The notes under the pieces are model-generated. The model did no database searches, had not been told where the DNA came from, and saw nothing but the letters and a program-made list of their open reading frames with translations. Positions 1 to 6,484 of a stretch of DNA of 7,128 bases are shown here, one piece after another (positions within the stretch are counted from its first letter, which is position 1; each line of letters opens with the position of its first letter). This DNA is from Methanosphaera sp. rholeuAM74 (GTDB taxonomy: Archaea > Methanobacteriota > Methanobacteria > Methanobacteriales > Methanobacteriaceae): contig MUZZ01000060.1 in NCBI GenBank assembly GCA_003266075.1, positions 394 through 7,521 of the forward strand, written 5' to 3'. The position numbers were made by a program, and so were the translations under genes.

Positions 1-1293
1 TCCATTTGCATTAGTTTTCGTGTTATAGTTTACACCATTGATTGTGACTATGATTGTAGCGTTCTTGAGTGGCACTCCCGTACTTCTAGTGAAAGTTCCA
101 CTAATAGTGATAATATCAGAGTACTCAACACTAGCAATATCATCCAATGTTATAACAGTATCCTTAATATCAACTGTGAACGTAGCTGATGTACTTGCAC
201 TATTGTAGACAGAGTCACCATCAAATGTTGCCGTCACATTGTTTGTTCCCACTTTTGTCACAGTATAGTTTACTGCATAATTTCCACTAGCATCAGTTAC
301 TGCGTTATAGTCTACACCATTAACCGTCACTACTATCGTAGCATCATTTACAGCTACACCAGCATTAGTAGTTAATGTTCCACTAATTGTAATCTTATCA
401 GAGTACTCAGCACTAGGAATATCATCTAATGTTATAACAGTATCCTTTTTAAGGACATTGAATGTTTTAGTCGTGTTTACGCTATTGTAGACAGAGTCAC
501 CATCAAATGTTGCCGTTACATCGTATACTCCGACTGTACTTACTGTATAGTTTACTGCGTAGCTTCCACTAGCATCAGTTACTGCGTTATAGTTTAGACC
601 GTTAACCGTCACTACTATCGTGGCATTGTTGATTGCTTCACCACTGCTTCTTGTTAATGTTCCACCAATTATAATGTTATCAGAGTATTCGCTGTCTGGA
701 ATGTCGTTCAATGTTATGACTGGGTCTGCTTTTGTGATGTTGAAGATAATCACATTAGATGATGATTCATATTTATCTGTTCCATTGAATGTTGCGACAA
801 CGTATTTTTCTCCTGCAGAGTTAAATACTGTTGTGTAGTCAAATAATCCAGTAGGATCGGTTGCTAGAGCAATTACATCTTCTTCGACACGTAATTCTAT
901 AAATTGATTTGGTACTGGAACGCCGTACATATCAATTAGTTCTCCTCTGATTGTTACATTAGTGTAGCATTCAGCATCGGTGATTGGGTCGAATTCTATG
1001 ATTGTTTCTAATTTGTTAATTGTTAACAAGCCAGTAGCAGTCGTGGTATAACCAGTTACACAGTCGGTATACTCAACACTTATTTGGTAAGTACCTGTCA
1101 TGTAATTACTTGTATCTAAGTTGACTCCGATAGTGTCAGTAATATTGTCTACTACCACATCTGCAATTGCATCATTATCCACGTAGATACTGACATTAGC
1201 ATTAGTGACATTGACACTTGTATGTACTGTTATAGCAACAGTATCTGAGTATTCAGAGATTACATCATCAACAGTTAATGTTAAATCATTGTT
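1..1293 (-). repeat. Tandem Ig-like domain repeats, exact 94-residue (282-bp) period
   Basis: Five consecutive units lie within the adhesin: 1012-1293, 730-1011, 448-729, 166-447 and 1-165 (the last cut by the edge), in protein order. The Glu of the E-Y-S-D-like motif falls at residues 1119, 1213, 1307, 1401 and 1495, exactly 94 apart each time. Units three and four match at about 65 of 94 residues by hand count, while units one and two are clearly diverged. Each unit reads TVITLDDI...EYSD..TISGT, then a ...ATIVVTVNG strand, a TDASG.YAVNYTV segment and VTATFDGDSVYN. This is the pattern of bacterial/archaeal Ig-like (Big-type) stalk domains. A 35-bp stretch is identical at 200-234 and 482-516. 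The array probably acts as a stalk holding the solenoid away from the cell surface. More units likely follow outside the window. Confidence 0.88.
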
Positions 1294-4200
1294 TGTTATA
1301 TTAAGGAGATATGTATTGTTTAGGCTGTTTCCACTTGTATCAGGGTTAACCACGAGAGTTAAATCATATGCTCCTATAGGTAGTGCGTAGTCTGCGACTA
1401 CGTTGTTAGATAAGTTTTTTCTAGTTGTTGAATTTCCCACGGTGATGTCTACTGTTGCATAGCTTGGGATGTATTTGTCGTTTTCTTGGAGGTATAATGT
1501 GTTCTCACTTTTTACGAAGTTTTCTGGATAGTTTCCTACGAATATATTGTTATTAATATCAGTGAATAGGTTAGAATCTGTGGTAGTAGATTGGTTGGTT
1601 ATAGGATCGAATGGGGAAATGATAGTTATATTGCCTGTATTCATATCTATTTTACCACTAATTGCACCACCATGACCCATAGCGAGGTTGTTGGTGAAGT
1701 TTGAATTGGAAATTTTTAACTTATCAATGCCAGATGAGTTCGTGTAGGAGAATATTGCACCACCATCTCCTGTTGCACTATTATTTATGAAATTTGAGTA
1801 GCTTATCGTGACTTCCCCATAGTTGTTATATATAGCTCCACCGTTTTTTGCGCTGTTATTTATGAAATTAACGTTATAAGCATTGAATTCACTGAGAACA
1901 TTGCATATTACTGAGCCGTTCTCATATTGTGTGCTAGCATTTTGCTTATGATAATTGGCTAGAGTAATGTTGTTCAATGATAAACTGCTACCAAGCATTA
2001 TCCTCATGAATTGGTGGACACCTCCACCGTCAAGTAGTAAACCATTTCCGTCAATTACTAGTTCAATTCTTGTACCATTTACACCGTATAACATCATGTC
2101 AGCTGTTGCATTATAATCTCCTGGTAGTAAACCTATCCTATAAGTTCCCCTACCTAAAGCTCGGGCATCATTAACTGCCTGAACAAGGGATGCGTAACTG
2201 TTAGGTGTTGCATCGTAGAGCATTGAATCTAGGACAAACGTATTGTCAAAGAATGTGCTATTGCTTGAACCATTAACCATTACACGTATGACATGGTATT
2301 TAGGTACAGTATAACCGTTTAATGCTCCCGTGTAGACTGGTGTATCATCATCATCAAGGTAAATGGAAACCCTGTTTACACTTATATAGTTGTCATTTTC
2401 TGCGAGGACTATTTTATTATTTTGTATTACAAAGTTTTCTGGAGTGTTTCCCCTGAAAGTAGAATCTTCCACACCAACACTACCTTGATTGTTAAATATT
2501 GTTCCATTTACGTCTGCATTGTTGTTTATGAAGTTAGAACTGGTAATCATGGTAAATCCATCTTTGTTGTATATAGCAGCACCATTGTTTGTTACATTGT
2601 TGTCTGTGAAGTTAGAATTCATAATCATTATCATACCATTGTAGTTGTATATTGCAGAACCATTACTTCCAGTATTGGCTGTGAAGTTAGAATACGTGAT
2701 ATTAATACCGGAATCTTCATAATTGTATATTGCACTACCATTTTCTGCATGGTTAGATGTGAATTGAGAATTCTCCACGCTCATGTTACCATAGAGAAAT
2801 ATTGCAGCACCCCTAGTTGCAGTGTTATTTGTAAATGTGGAACCAGTCACCATAACCCCGCTAACATTGAAGTGTAGTATTGCACCACCGTAAGATTGTG
2901 CATAATTATTAGTGAACTCACAATCACTTATTAAAGTATGATTAGATCCAAAATTGATTATTGCACCTCCAAAATTATTTTCTGCAGTATTATTGGTGAA
3001 TTTGGAAGTACTCAGATCTAAGTTAGCTTCATTGTATATTGCACCCCCAGCACTGTTTGCATAGTTGTTTGTGAATTCAGAGCCAATGATTGTGACATTA
3101 CCATCATGCTGGTTGTATATTGCACCAGAATTATTAGCATGGTTATTTGTGAAGTCAGAACCAGAAACGTATAAGTTACCACCATCATTTAATATCACCG
3201 CAGCATCATTATCTGCAGTATTTTCCGTGAATGTAGAATTAAATATGTTGGCTGTACCCAGATAGTTGACTATTGATCCACCATTATGTGCAGTATTGTT
3301 TATGAATGTGGAGTTTGTTATTTCAAGGACACCTAACTCATTGTTGAGTATTGCACCACCAATATAGGTTGCCGTGTTGTCCATGAACTGGCAGCCACGT
3401 ATGATAAACTTACCCTCAAAGTTGTATATGGCATTAGCGTATGTATCATACTGGGCATCATTACCATCACCTAGAACGTTACCGAGTAAATTGGAGGTAG
3501 GACTGATAGATTTCTTACCCGGAAATATGATTGCATCTGGGTTGATGACCGTACTATTTGAGTCGATAACTGTACTATTTGGGTTAGATGTGGTATTACC
3601 GTTGTCTCCCATGTGACTAGTGAATATGGAATCCGTTACAGTGATGTTACTACCACTATTTAATATTGCACCACCAAATTGGCTTGTAATATTATTCACG
3701 AAGGTAGAACTACTTACACTAAGATTACCTCCCGCAGCATAGATTGAACCACCATACTCTGCAAGATTATCTATGAATGTGGAATTAATCACATTTATAG
3801 TACCATTTTTGAAGTAAATTGCTCCACCAGCATAACTACCATTATTAGACTCAAAGATGGAGTTAGATATAACAGCATTACCAAAGTCATATAATACTGC
3901 TCCAGCATCAATTACAGAGTTGTTTGTAAACCTAGAATTTGTTACAACTAGATTAGCGTCCAGATAGTTTAGTATTACACCACCGTCATCTGCAGAGTTA
4001 TTTGTGAAGTTAGCATTACTTATGTTGACGTTTCCTCCATAATTGTATATTACAGCACCGTTATCCCTAGTAAATTGTTTGAATGAGATATTGTTCAATA
4101 CTAAACTATAACCCGCAGATATGTGCATAAAGTTATAAGTGTTCCCACCATTTAATTCAATACCATTTCCTTCTATGACTAAGTTACGTGTGCTACCAGT

Positions 4201-4608
4201 AGCTAGACGCCAAGTAAGGTTAGCAGTTGCAGTGTAGTCTCCAGGTTGTAAGGATATGGTATAGACATCCACATAAGATTGCTTAGCAGAATTAACTGCG
4301 TTAATTAATTCATTGTAGTTTGTAACTGTAGTTGTTGTAGCCTGTTTTATGTCCTTGTTAGTCGTATCATGTTTTGCTACTAAGCTATTCTTTGAAACCG
4401 AATTAGTATCCTCATATTCATAATTACTTGTCTTTTCCTTCACTTCAATATTATTAGAAACATCTGCCGTGACAACGTCAGGACTTGCGACTGTGACTGT
4501 ATCCTTAACCGTTGAATTGCTGTTATCAGCTGCACTGACAATTGTCAAACCAAATACCAATAATAATAGAAGAGTGAATATTAATAAATATTTTCTATTA
4601 TCAAACAT
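1..4608 (-). CDS. Adhesin-like surface protein: beta-solenoid plus Ig-like repeats (C-terminus outside window)
   Basis: Every codon from the ATG at 4608 down to position 1 is open on the minus strand: 1536 residues with no stop or frameshift. Residues 1-26 form a Sec signal peptide (Arg-Lys, then a Leu/Ile-rich core, likely cut after Val-Ser-Ala). Residues 27-96 are a Thr/Asn/acidic spacer. A cap (97-177) leads into a right-handed beta-helix of about 25-residue rungs (178-716) with GGAI and FxxN signatures, as in chlamydial Pmp repeats. It closes with a PENF...END.YI segment (717-755). A second cap (803-884), three full rungs and a second closing segment (about 1020-1060) follow, then 94-residue Ig-like repeats from 1106 onward. 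Such proteins are exported, cell-surface and probably adhesive in gut methanogens; the ligand is unknown. NxS/T sequons are very frequent and cysteines rare (five), which fits a glycosylated extracellular protein. An in-frame GTG lies three codons upstream (4617), and the first upstream stop is at 4651-4653. The missing C-terminus should carry the wall or membrane anchor. Confidence 0.92.
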   Translation of the reverse strand, partial: MFDNRKYLLIFTLLLLLVFGLTIVSAADNSNSTVKDTVTVASPDVVTADVSNNIEVKEKTSNYEYEDTNSVSKNSLVAKHDTTNKDIKQATTTTVTNYNELINAVNSAKQSYVDVYTISLQPGDYTATANLTWRLATGSTRNLVIEGNGIELNGGNTYNFMHISAGYSLVLNNISFKQFTRDNGAVIYNYGGNVNISNANFTNNSADDGGVILNYLDANLVVTNSRFTNNSVIDAGAVLYDFGNAVISNSIFESNNGSYAGGAIYFKNGTINVINSTFIDNLAEYGGSIYAAGGNLSVSSSTFVNNITSQFGGAILNSGSNITVTDSIFTSHMGDNGNTTSNPNSTVIDSNSTVINPDAIIFPGKKSISPTSNLLGNVLGDGNDAQYDTYANAIYNFEGKFIIRGCQFMDNTATYIGGAILNNELGVLEITNSTFINNTAHNGGSIVNYLGTANIFNSTFTENTADNDAAVILNDGGNLYVSGSDFTNNHANNSGAIYNQHDGNVTIIGSEFTNNYANSAGGAIYNEANLDLSTSKFTNNTAENNFGGAIINFGSNHTLISDCEFTNNYAQSYGGAILHFNVSGVMVTGSTFTNNTATRGAAIFLYGNMSVENSQFTSNHAENGSAIYNYEDSGINITYSNFTANTGSNGSAIYNYNGMIMIMNSNFTDNNVTNNGAAIYNKDGFTMITSSNFINNNADVNGTIFNNQGSVGVEDSTFRGNTPENFVIQNNKIVLAENDNYISVNRVSIYLDDDDTPVYTGALNGYTVPKYHVIRVMVNGSSNSTFFDNTFVLDSMLYDATPNSYASLVQAVNDARALGRGTYRIGLLPGDYNATADMMLYGVNGTRIELVIDGNGLLLDGGGVHQFMRIMLGSSLSLNNITLANYHKQNASTQYENGSVICNVLSEFNAYNVNFINNSAKNGGAIYNNYGEVTISYSNFINNSATGDGGAIFSYTNSSGIDKLKISNSNFTNNLAMGHGGAISGKIDMNTGNITIISPFDPITNQSTTTDSNLFTDINNNIFVGNYPENFVKSENTLYLQENDKYIPSYATVDITVGNSTTRKNLSNNVVADYALPIGAYDLTLVVNPDTSGNSLNNTYLLNITNNDLTLTVDDVISEYSDTVAITVHTSVNVTNANVSIYVDNDAIADVVVDNITDTIGVNLDTSNYMTGTYQISVEYTDCVTGYTTTATGLLTINKLETIIEFDPITDAECYTNVTIRGELIDMYGVPVPNQFIELRVEEDVIALATDPTGLFDYTTVFNSAGEKYVVATFNGTDKYESSSNVIIFNITKADPVITLNDIPDSEYSDNIIIGGTLTRSSGEAINNATIVVTVNGLNYNAVTDASGSYAVNYTVSTVGVYDVTATFDGDSVYNSVNTTKTFNVLKKDTVITLDDIPSAEYSDKITISGTLTTNAGVAVNDATIVVTVNGVDYNAVTDASGNYAVNYTVTKVGTNNVTATFDGDSVYNSASTSATFTVDIKDTVITLDDIASVEYSDIITISGTFTRSTGVPLKNATIIVTINGVNYNTKTNANG
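1429..1551 (-). repeat. Solenoid-closing segment, copy 2
   Basis: Residues 1020-1060 repeat the closing segment of the first module (FVGNYPENFV ... QENDKYIPSYATVDIT), offset by 305 residues. It marks the end of the second solenoid. A spacer domain with an LTLVVNPD strand (1061-1105) follows before the Ig-like array. Confidence 0.6.
1957..2202 (-). repeat. N-terminal cap of the second solenoid (copy 2 of a duplicated cap)
   Basis: Residues 803-884 (Y-A-S-L-V-Q-A-V-N-D-A ... LLPGDYNATA ... LVIDGNGLLLDGG ... LSLNNITL) align without gaps to the first cap. It starts a second, much shorter beta-helix: three complete FxxN rungs near residues 915, 940 and 970 (1552-1956), then a final one at 1022. 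Confidence 0.75.
2344..2460 (-). repeat. Solenoid-closing segment, copy 1
   Basis: Residues 717-755 begin as a last rung (FRGN) and continue TPENFV ... ENDNYISVNRVSIYLDD. The same order (F-x-G-N-x-PENFV ... END.YI ... V.I) recurs at residues 1022-1060. It probably caps the end of the beta-helix and leads into a beta-sandwich-like spacer (about 756-802). Confidence 0.6.
2461..4077 (-). repeat. Beta-solenoid rung repeats of the first adhesin module
   Basis: Residues 178-716 hold about 19 imperfect repeats of 25-26 residues (about 77 bp). The typical rung is [S/T]xFTNNxA followed by N/D.GGAIYN and a short V-x-I strand. The conserved Phe-x-x-Asn recurs near residues 201, 227, 252, 278, 303, 328, 408, 435, 460, 486, 512, 537, 565, 591, 616, 642, 668 and 693. 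The GGAI position varies to GAAI, GSAI, GTI or AAVI. The spacing and Asn ladder are those of right-handed parallel beta-helices. The series is broken once by a linker at residues 334-392. Confidence 0.85.
3433..3609 (-). other. Non-solenoid linker interrupting the first beta-helix, with a 7-residue tandem repeat
   Basis: Residues 334-392 carry no GGAI or FxxN signature although rungs are regular on both sides. The segment is rich in Asn, Ser, Thr and Asp. It contains two tandem copies of xNSTVI(D/N) at residues 343-356 (3541-3582, 21-bp period), then a FPGKKSISPTS stretch and a Gly/Asp-rich turn. It may be a loop extruded from the helix or a hinge between two sub-solenoids. Function is unknown. 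Confidence 0.6.
4078..4320 (-). repeat. N-terminal cap of the first solenoid (copy 1 of a duplicated cap)
   Basis: Residues 97-177 (Y-N-E-L-I-N-A-V-N-S-A ... LQPGDYTATA ... LVIEGNGIELNGG ... LVLNNISF) form the helix-plus-strand cap that opens many secreted beta-helix proteins. The same segment recurs at residues 804-884 with a constant offset of 707 residues and no gaps, so the two are duplicates. Confidence 0.75.
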
Positions 4609-4612
4609 ATAT

Positions 4613-4617
4613 ATCAC
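4613..4617 (-). promoter_or_regulatory. Weak ribosome binding site of the adhesin gene
   Basis: GTGAT read on the minus strand, four bases before the ATG at 4608. It matches part of the archaeal GGAGGTGAT Shine-Dalgarno complement, and the lipid gene on the other strand uses the same GTGAT. This supports the ATG at 4608, but the match is short and close. Confidence 0.4.
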
Positions 4618-4803
4618 ATAATATTCAATATAATTACCAAAGCATTCATATTAATCTTATCTTAACAAAAACCCAAAAAAGCACCACGTTAATAAAATAG
4701 AGTCTTAACATTGTATTTCCATCATAGATTCAATGCTTTTTTTTAGAAGGTTTTAAACTAATACTTAACTTTTATGAAAAAATACAATTATCTATTTCAA
4801 TGA

Positions 4804-4811
4804 TATTTATA
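4804..4811 (-). promoter_or_regulatory. Candidate TATA box for the adhesin gene
   Basis: The minus strand reads TATAAATA preceded by a purine-rich AGAAA that could serve as the BRE. Transcription would start about 25 bases further, near 4780, giving a leader of roughly 170 bases before the ATG. Other AT-rich boxes nearer the gene are weaker, so this choice is tentative. Confidence 0.3.
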
Positions 4812-5001
4812 TTTCTAATTTCATCATAATATAGTTAACGGATACCGTGAAAACCTAAAATACGTTCTTAATTAGATCAAACCATGCAATTTCCCATATA
4901 ATCTCCCATTGTGAAATCCAGAAAACAAGTTAGAAGTAACTCTTAGGTAATATTGACGTCGGATATTGTAATTATAATAAATTATAACTTTTAAAATAAT
5001 A

Positions 5002-5009
5002 TTTATATA
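5002..5009 (+). promoter_or_regulatory. Strong archaeal TATA box with no intact gene downstream
   Basis: TTTATATA, a very good match to the methanogen box, preceded by the A-rich AAAATAATA. A start site near 5030-5036 is expected. The only sequence it could serve before the lipid gene is the region of coding scraps, or an unrecognised RNA. It could also be the promoter left from the decayed gene. Confidence 0.45.
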
Positions 5010-5086
5010 ATCATATACGTTCTATACTTATTCATAGCCATGATGGAGTTATATTAAGGTATTATTTTTATAGTTATTATTCTCAT

Positions 5087-5094
5087 GGGAGGTG
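5087..5094 (+). promoter_or_regulatory. Orphan Shine-Dalgarno-like sequence
   Basis: GGGAGGTG is the best anti-16S match in the intergenic region and lies about 55 bases after the expected start of the 5002 promoter. The ATG at 5096 is only one base away and is followed by a stop after one more codon. Read from the GTG at 5092 there are 13 open codons before a TAA (5131-5133). It is probably the remnant of a translation start, not an active one. Confidence 0.35.
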
Positions 5095-5153
5095 TATGAG
5101 GTAAAAAACCAACATTATCCATTTTTAGAATAAATCATCCCAGCCATATATGA

Positions 5154-5165
5154 TAAAGCGCTTTA
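5154..5165. other. 12-bp perfect palindrome TAAAGCGCTTTA
   Basis: The two halves are exact reverse complements, with the GCGC core standing out in AT-rich DNA. It could be a binding site for a dimeric regulator, or chance. No loop is present, so it is not a terminator hairpin. Confidence 0.3.
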
Positions 5166-5335
5166 GCCAAGTAAGACATAACAATGAAAAGAGGTCAGAT
5201 GAAATGTGCTGCTTACACCATCACAATCACACCCCAATATAACAAGAAAACCCATTGATTATATGCTAGTAAGATGTGAACTATATAAGTTTACTTAAAC
5301 CGAAATATGATAAAAAGGGGTATACACATATAACA

Positions 5336-5530
5336 ATGAAAAAATAATGATACGATGATTCTAAAATCTTGGAAAAACATGAAGAATATTTCAACAAACA
5401 GGTATACCTCGAAGATTTCGAGAACAAACCATAGTTCAAAGGTTACAATGACAAATTTATACATGAAATAGAAGAACAAGAATCACTAACTATTAAAGAT
5501 GTGGATGATTTATTTGCAATTGCAGAATGA
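5336..5530 (+). pseudogene. Decayed fragment of a small acidic protein gene, family not recognised
   Basis: One frame from an ATG at 5336 to a TGA at 5528-5530 would encode 64 codons, but it has stops at 5345, 5348 and 5432. Between and after the stops the peptide is charged and protein-like: YDDSKILEKHEEYF from 5351, VYLEDFENKP up to 5431, then FKGYNDKFIHEIEEQ from 5435, and a tail KDVDDLFAIAE. In the neighbouring frame 5320-5355 reads GVYTYNNEKIMIR and would join smoothly to YDDSK with a one-base shift near 5350. This suggests a gene broken by a frameshift and a nonsense mutation, with its natural C-terminus at 5530. An unbroken homolog would confirm it. I cannot name the family. A chance reading of A-rich DNA, which favours Lys, Glu and Asn codons, remains possible. 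Confidence 0.45.
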
Positions 5531-5572
5531 GCTTTTCAAAAAAATTAATTAACATCCTACGACATAATATGT

Positions 5573-5587
5573 AAATATATAAATATA
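5573..5587 (+). promoter_or_regulatory. Candidate TATA element of the lipid synthase gene
   Basis: AAATATATAAATATA lies about 30 bases before the start codon. A start about 25 bases after its centre would give a very short leader that just includes, or begins at, the ribosome binding site. The extended AT run makes the exact box uncertain. Confidence 0.4.
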
Positions 5588-5603
5588 AACATAGCATTTA
5601 AAC

Positions 5604-5608
5604 GTGAT
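5604..5608 (+). promoter_or_regulatory. Ribosome binding site of the lipid synthase gene
   Basis: GTGAT, five bases before the ATG at 5614, complementary to the archaeal 16S 3' end. It fixes the start at 5614, which also gives the usual N-terminus of the family (Y-I-E-I-I-R-P-x-N-A). Confidence 0.6.
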
Positions 5609-5613
5609 GACAT

Positions 5614-6432
5614 ATGAATTCATATATTGAGATTATCAGACCAGCTAATGCTGTTATGGCTTCTATTGCTGTTTTGCTTATGGCAGTCGTCGGACATACA
5701 TATAGCATGGCTATACTTGTTGGTGCTGTTAGCGTTTTTGTTGCTACTGGTGGTGGCAACGTCATTAATGACTATTTTGACTATGAGATTGACAAGGTTA
5801 ATAAGCCTTATAGACCCATTCCATCTGGTAGAATTAGACGTGACCACGCATTGTATTATGCACTGGTTTTGTTTTTGGTTGCCATAATTCTTGGTTTTAT
5901 GATTTCAGTTGCAAACGGCTTGACTGTTATAGTCTGCTCTTTAATTATGATTGTCTATGCCTATGATTTTAAGCAGCGTTGCCTTATTGGTAATATTACT
6001 GTCAGCTTACTTACTGGCTTAACCTTCGTTTATGGTGGTTTGATTACTGATGATTACATTTTATCAATCATTTTGGGCTTCTTTGCATTTCTTATGACGT
6101 TGTCGAGGGAAATTGTTAAGGATGCTGAGGATGTTGAGGGGGATTTAGTGGAGAATGCCAGTACTTTCCCTATCGTCTATGGCGTGGACAGGGCTGTTCT
6201 AGTCGCATTCATACTTAATGTCATCACATGTATCCTAAGTCCAATCCTGTATGTTACTGGAATTTTTAATGTGTACTACCTCGTGATTGTCTTGTTTGCA
6301 GATGTGATATTCATCTATTCAGGACTATTAGCAACTAAGGATATGAGTTCGGGTAACTTGCATAGGGTGTCAAAGTATATGAAGATTGGGATGCTGATAG
6401 CGTTTATAGCATTTGCTGTTGGAAGCATATGA
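5614..6432 (+). CDS. Digeranylgeranylglyceryl phosphate synthase (UbiA family prenyltransferase)
   Basis: This integral membrane enzyme adds the second geranylgeranyl chain to geranylgeranylglyceryl phosphate, giving digeranylgeranylglyceryl phosphate (EC 2.5.1.42), the second ether-bond step of archaeal lipid synthesis. The 272 residues are full length for the family. The first Mg2+/diphosphate motif is N52-D-Y-F-D56-xxx-D60, followed by NKP (63-65) and RPIPSG (67-72). The second Asp-rich motif is R165-E-I-V-K-D170-A-E-D173-V-E-G-D177, and YAYDFK lies at 115-120. About nine hydrophobic segments alternate along the chain, as in other UbiA proteins. The opening YIEIIRPANA is typical of the archaeal lipid branch and argues against a ubiquinone- or heme-type UbiA. 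The gene stands alone behind its own promoter, and a cdc6 gene follows 52 bp later. All key residues are present, so it should be active. Confidence 0.92.
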   Translation: MNSYIEIIRPANAVMASIAVLLMAVVGHTYSMAILVGAVSVFVATGGGNVINDYFDYEIDKVNKPYRPIPSGRIRRDHALYYALVLFLVAIILGFMISVANGLTVIVCSLIMIVYAYDFKQRCLIGNITVSLLTGLTFVYGGLITDDYILSIILGFFAFLMTLSREIVKDAEDVEGDLVENASTFPIVYGVDRAVLVAFILNVITCILSPILYVTGIFNVYYLVIVLFADVIFIYSGLLATKDMSSGNLHRVSKYMKIGMLIAFIAFAVGSI

Positions 6433-6468
6433 TGTTAACTCATATTATGACTAGAAATATTTACTATT

Positions 6469-6473
6469 GGAGG
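6469..6473 (+). promoter_or_regulatory. Ribosome binding site of cdc6
   Basis: GGAGG, 11 bases before the ATG at 6485. It supports this start over the in-frame Met8 codon (6506). The 52-bp gap after the lipid gene has no oligo-T terminator, so read-through from upstream is likely. Confidence 0.65.
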
Positions 6474-6484
6474 ATTAGAATCAA

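Larger units (their letters stand above)
4609..5613. other. 1-kb divergent AT-rich intergenic region
   Basis: No intact protein gene, tRNA or rRNA is visible here on either strand. The left part (4609-4900) looks like the leader and promoter of the adhesin gene and includes minus-strand oligo-T runs (4667-4680). The middle (4960-5200) has a plus-strand TATA box, an orphan Shine-Dalgarno-like sequence and a 12-bp palindrome. The right part (5336-5530) holds a decayed coding fragment, followed by the promoter of the lipid gene. Short coding-like scraps with stops and frame changes also occur between 5092 and 5335, but I cannot join them with confidence. Confidence 0.7.

Noticed and set aside
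620..3616. Several plus-strand open frames of 60-151 codons opposite the adhesin (for example 2422-2877 and 3374-3616)
   Set aside because: They are antisense shadows of the repeat-rich minus-strand gene. Their periodic residues (such as recurring VCEVRI) simply mirror the solenoid rungs, and they lack convincing ribosome binding sites.
2461..4077. CRISPR-like periodicity of about 77 bp
   Set aside because: The periodic units are imperfect, have no unrelated spacers, and stay in one reading frame. They are protein solenoid repeats.
5184..5258. Possible 24-codon peptide starting ATG AAA AGA GGT
   Set aside because: Short, with no well-spaced ribosome binding site and no recognisable motif. 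It is more likely a chance frame in the decayed region.
5178..5342. Direct repeat of ataacaatgaaaa at 5178-5190 and 5330-5342
   Set aside because: Thirteen bases of AT-rich sequence can recur by chance. There are only two copies, and nothing else around them matches.
5291..5479. Minus-strand 62-codon frame rich in Phe and Val
   Set aside because: It is the complement of the Lys/Glu/Asn-rich decayed plus-strand fragment. The hydrophobic composition is an artefact of that, and no start signal precedes it.
5604..5610. GTGATGA as a C box of a C/D-box guide RNA
   Set aside because: No CTGA D box follows at a suitable distance, and the motif is explained as the ribosome binding site of the lipid gene.
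4609..5613. Replication origin next to cdc6
   Set aside because: The region is AT-rich, but I see no set of repeated origin recognition boxes, and the lipid gene separates it from cdc6. A cumulative GC-skew plot of the whole genome would be needed.
5620..5887. Other-frame open stretches inside the lipid synthase gene on both strands
   Set aside because: They overlap a full-length gene with clear catalytic motifs and have no independent support.
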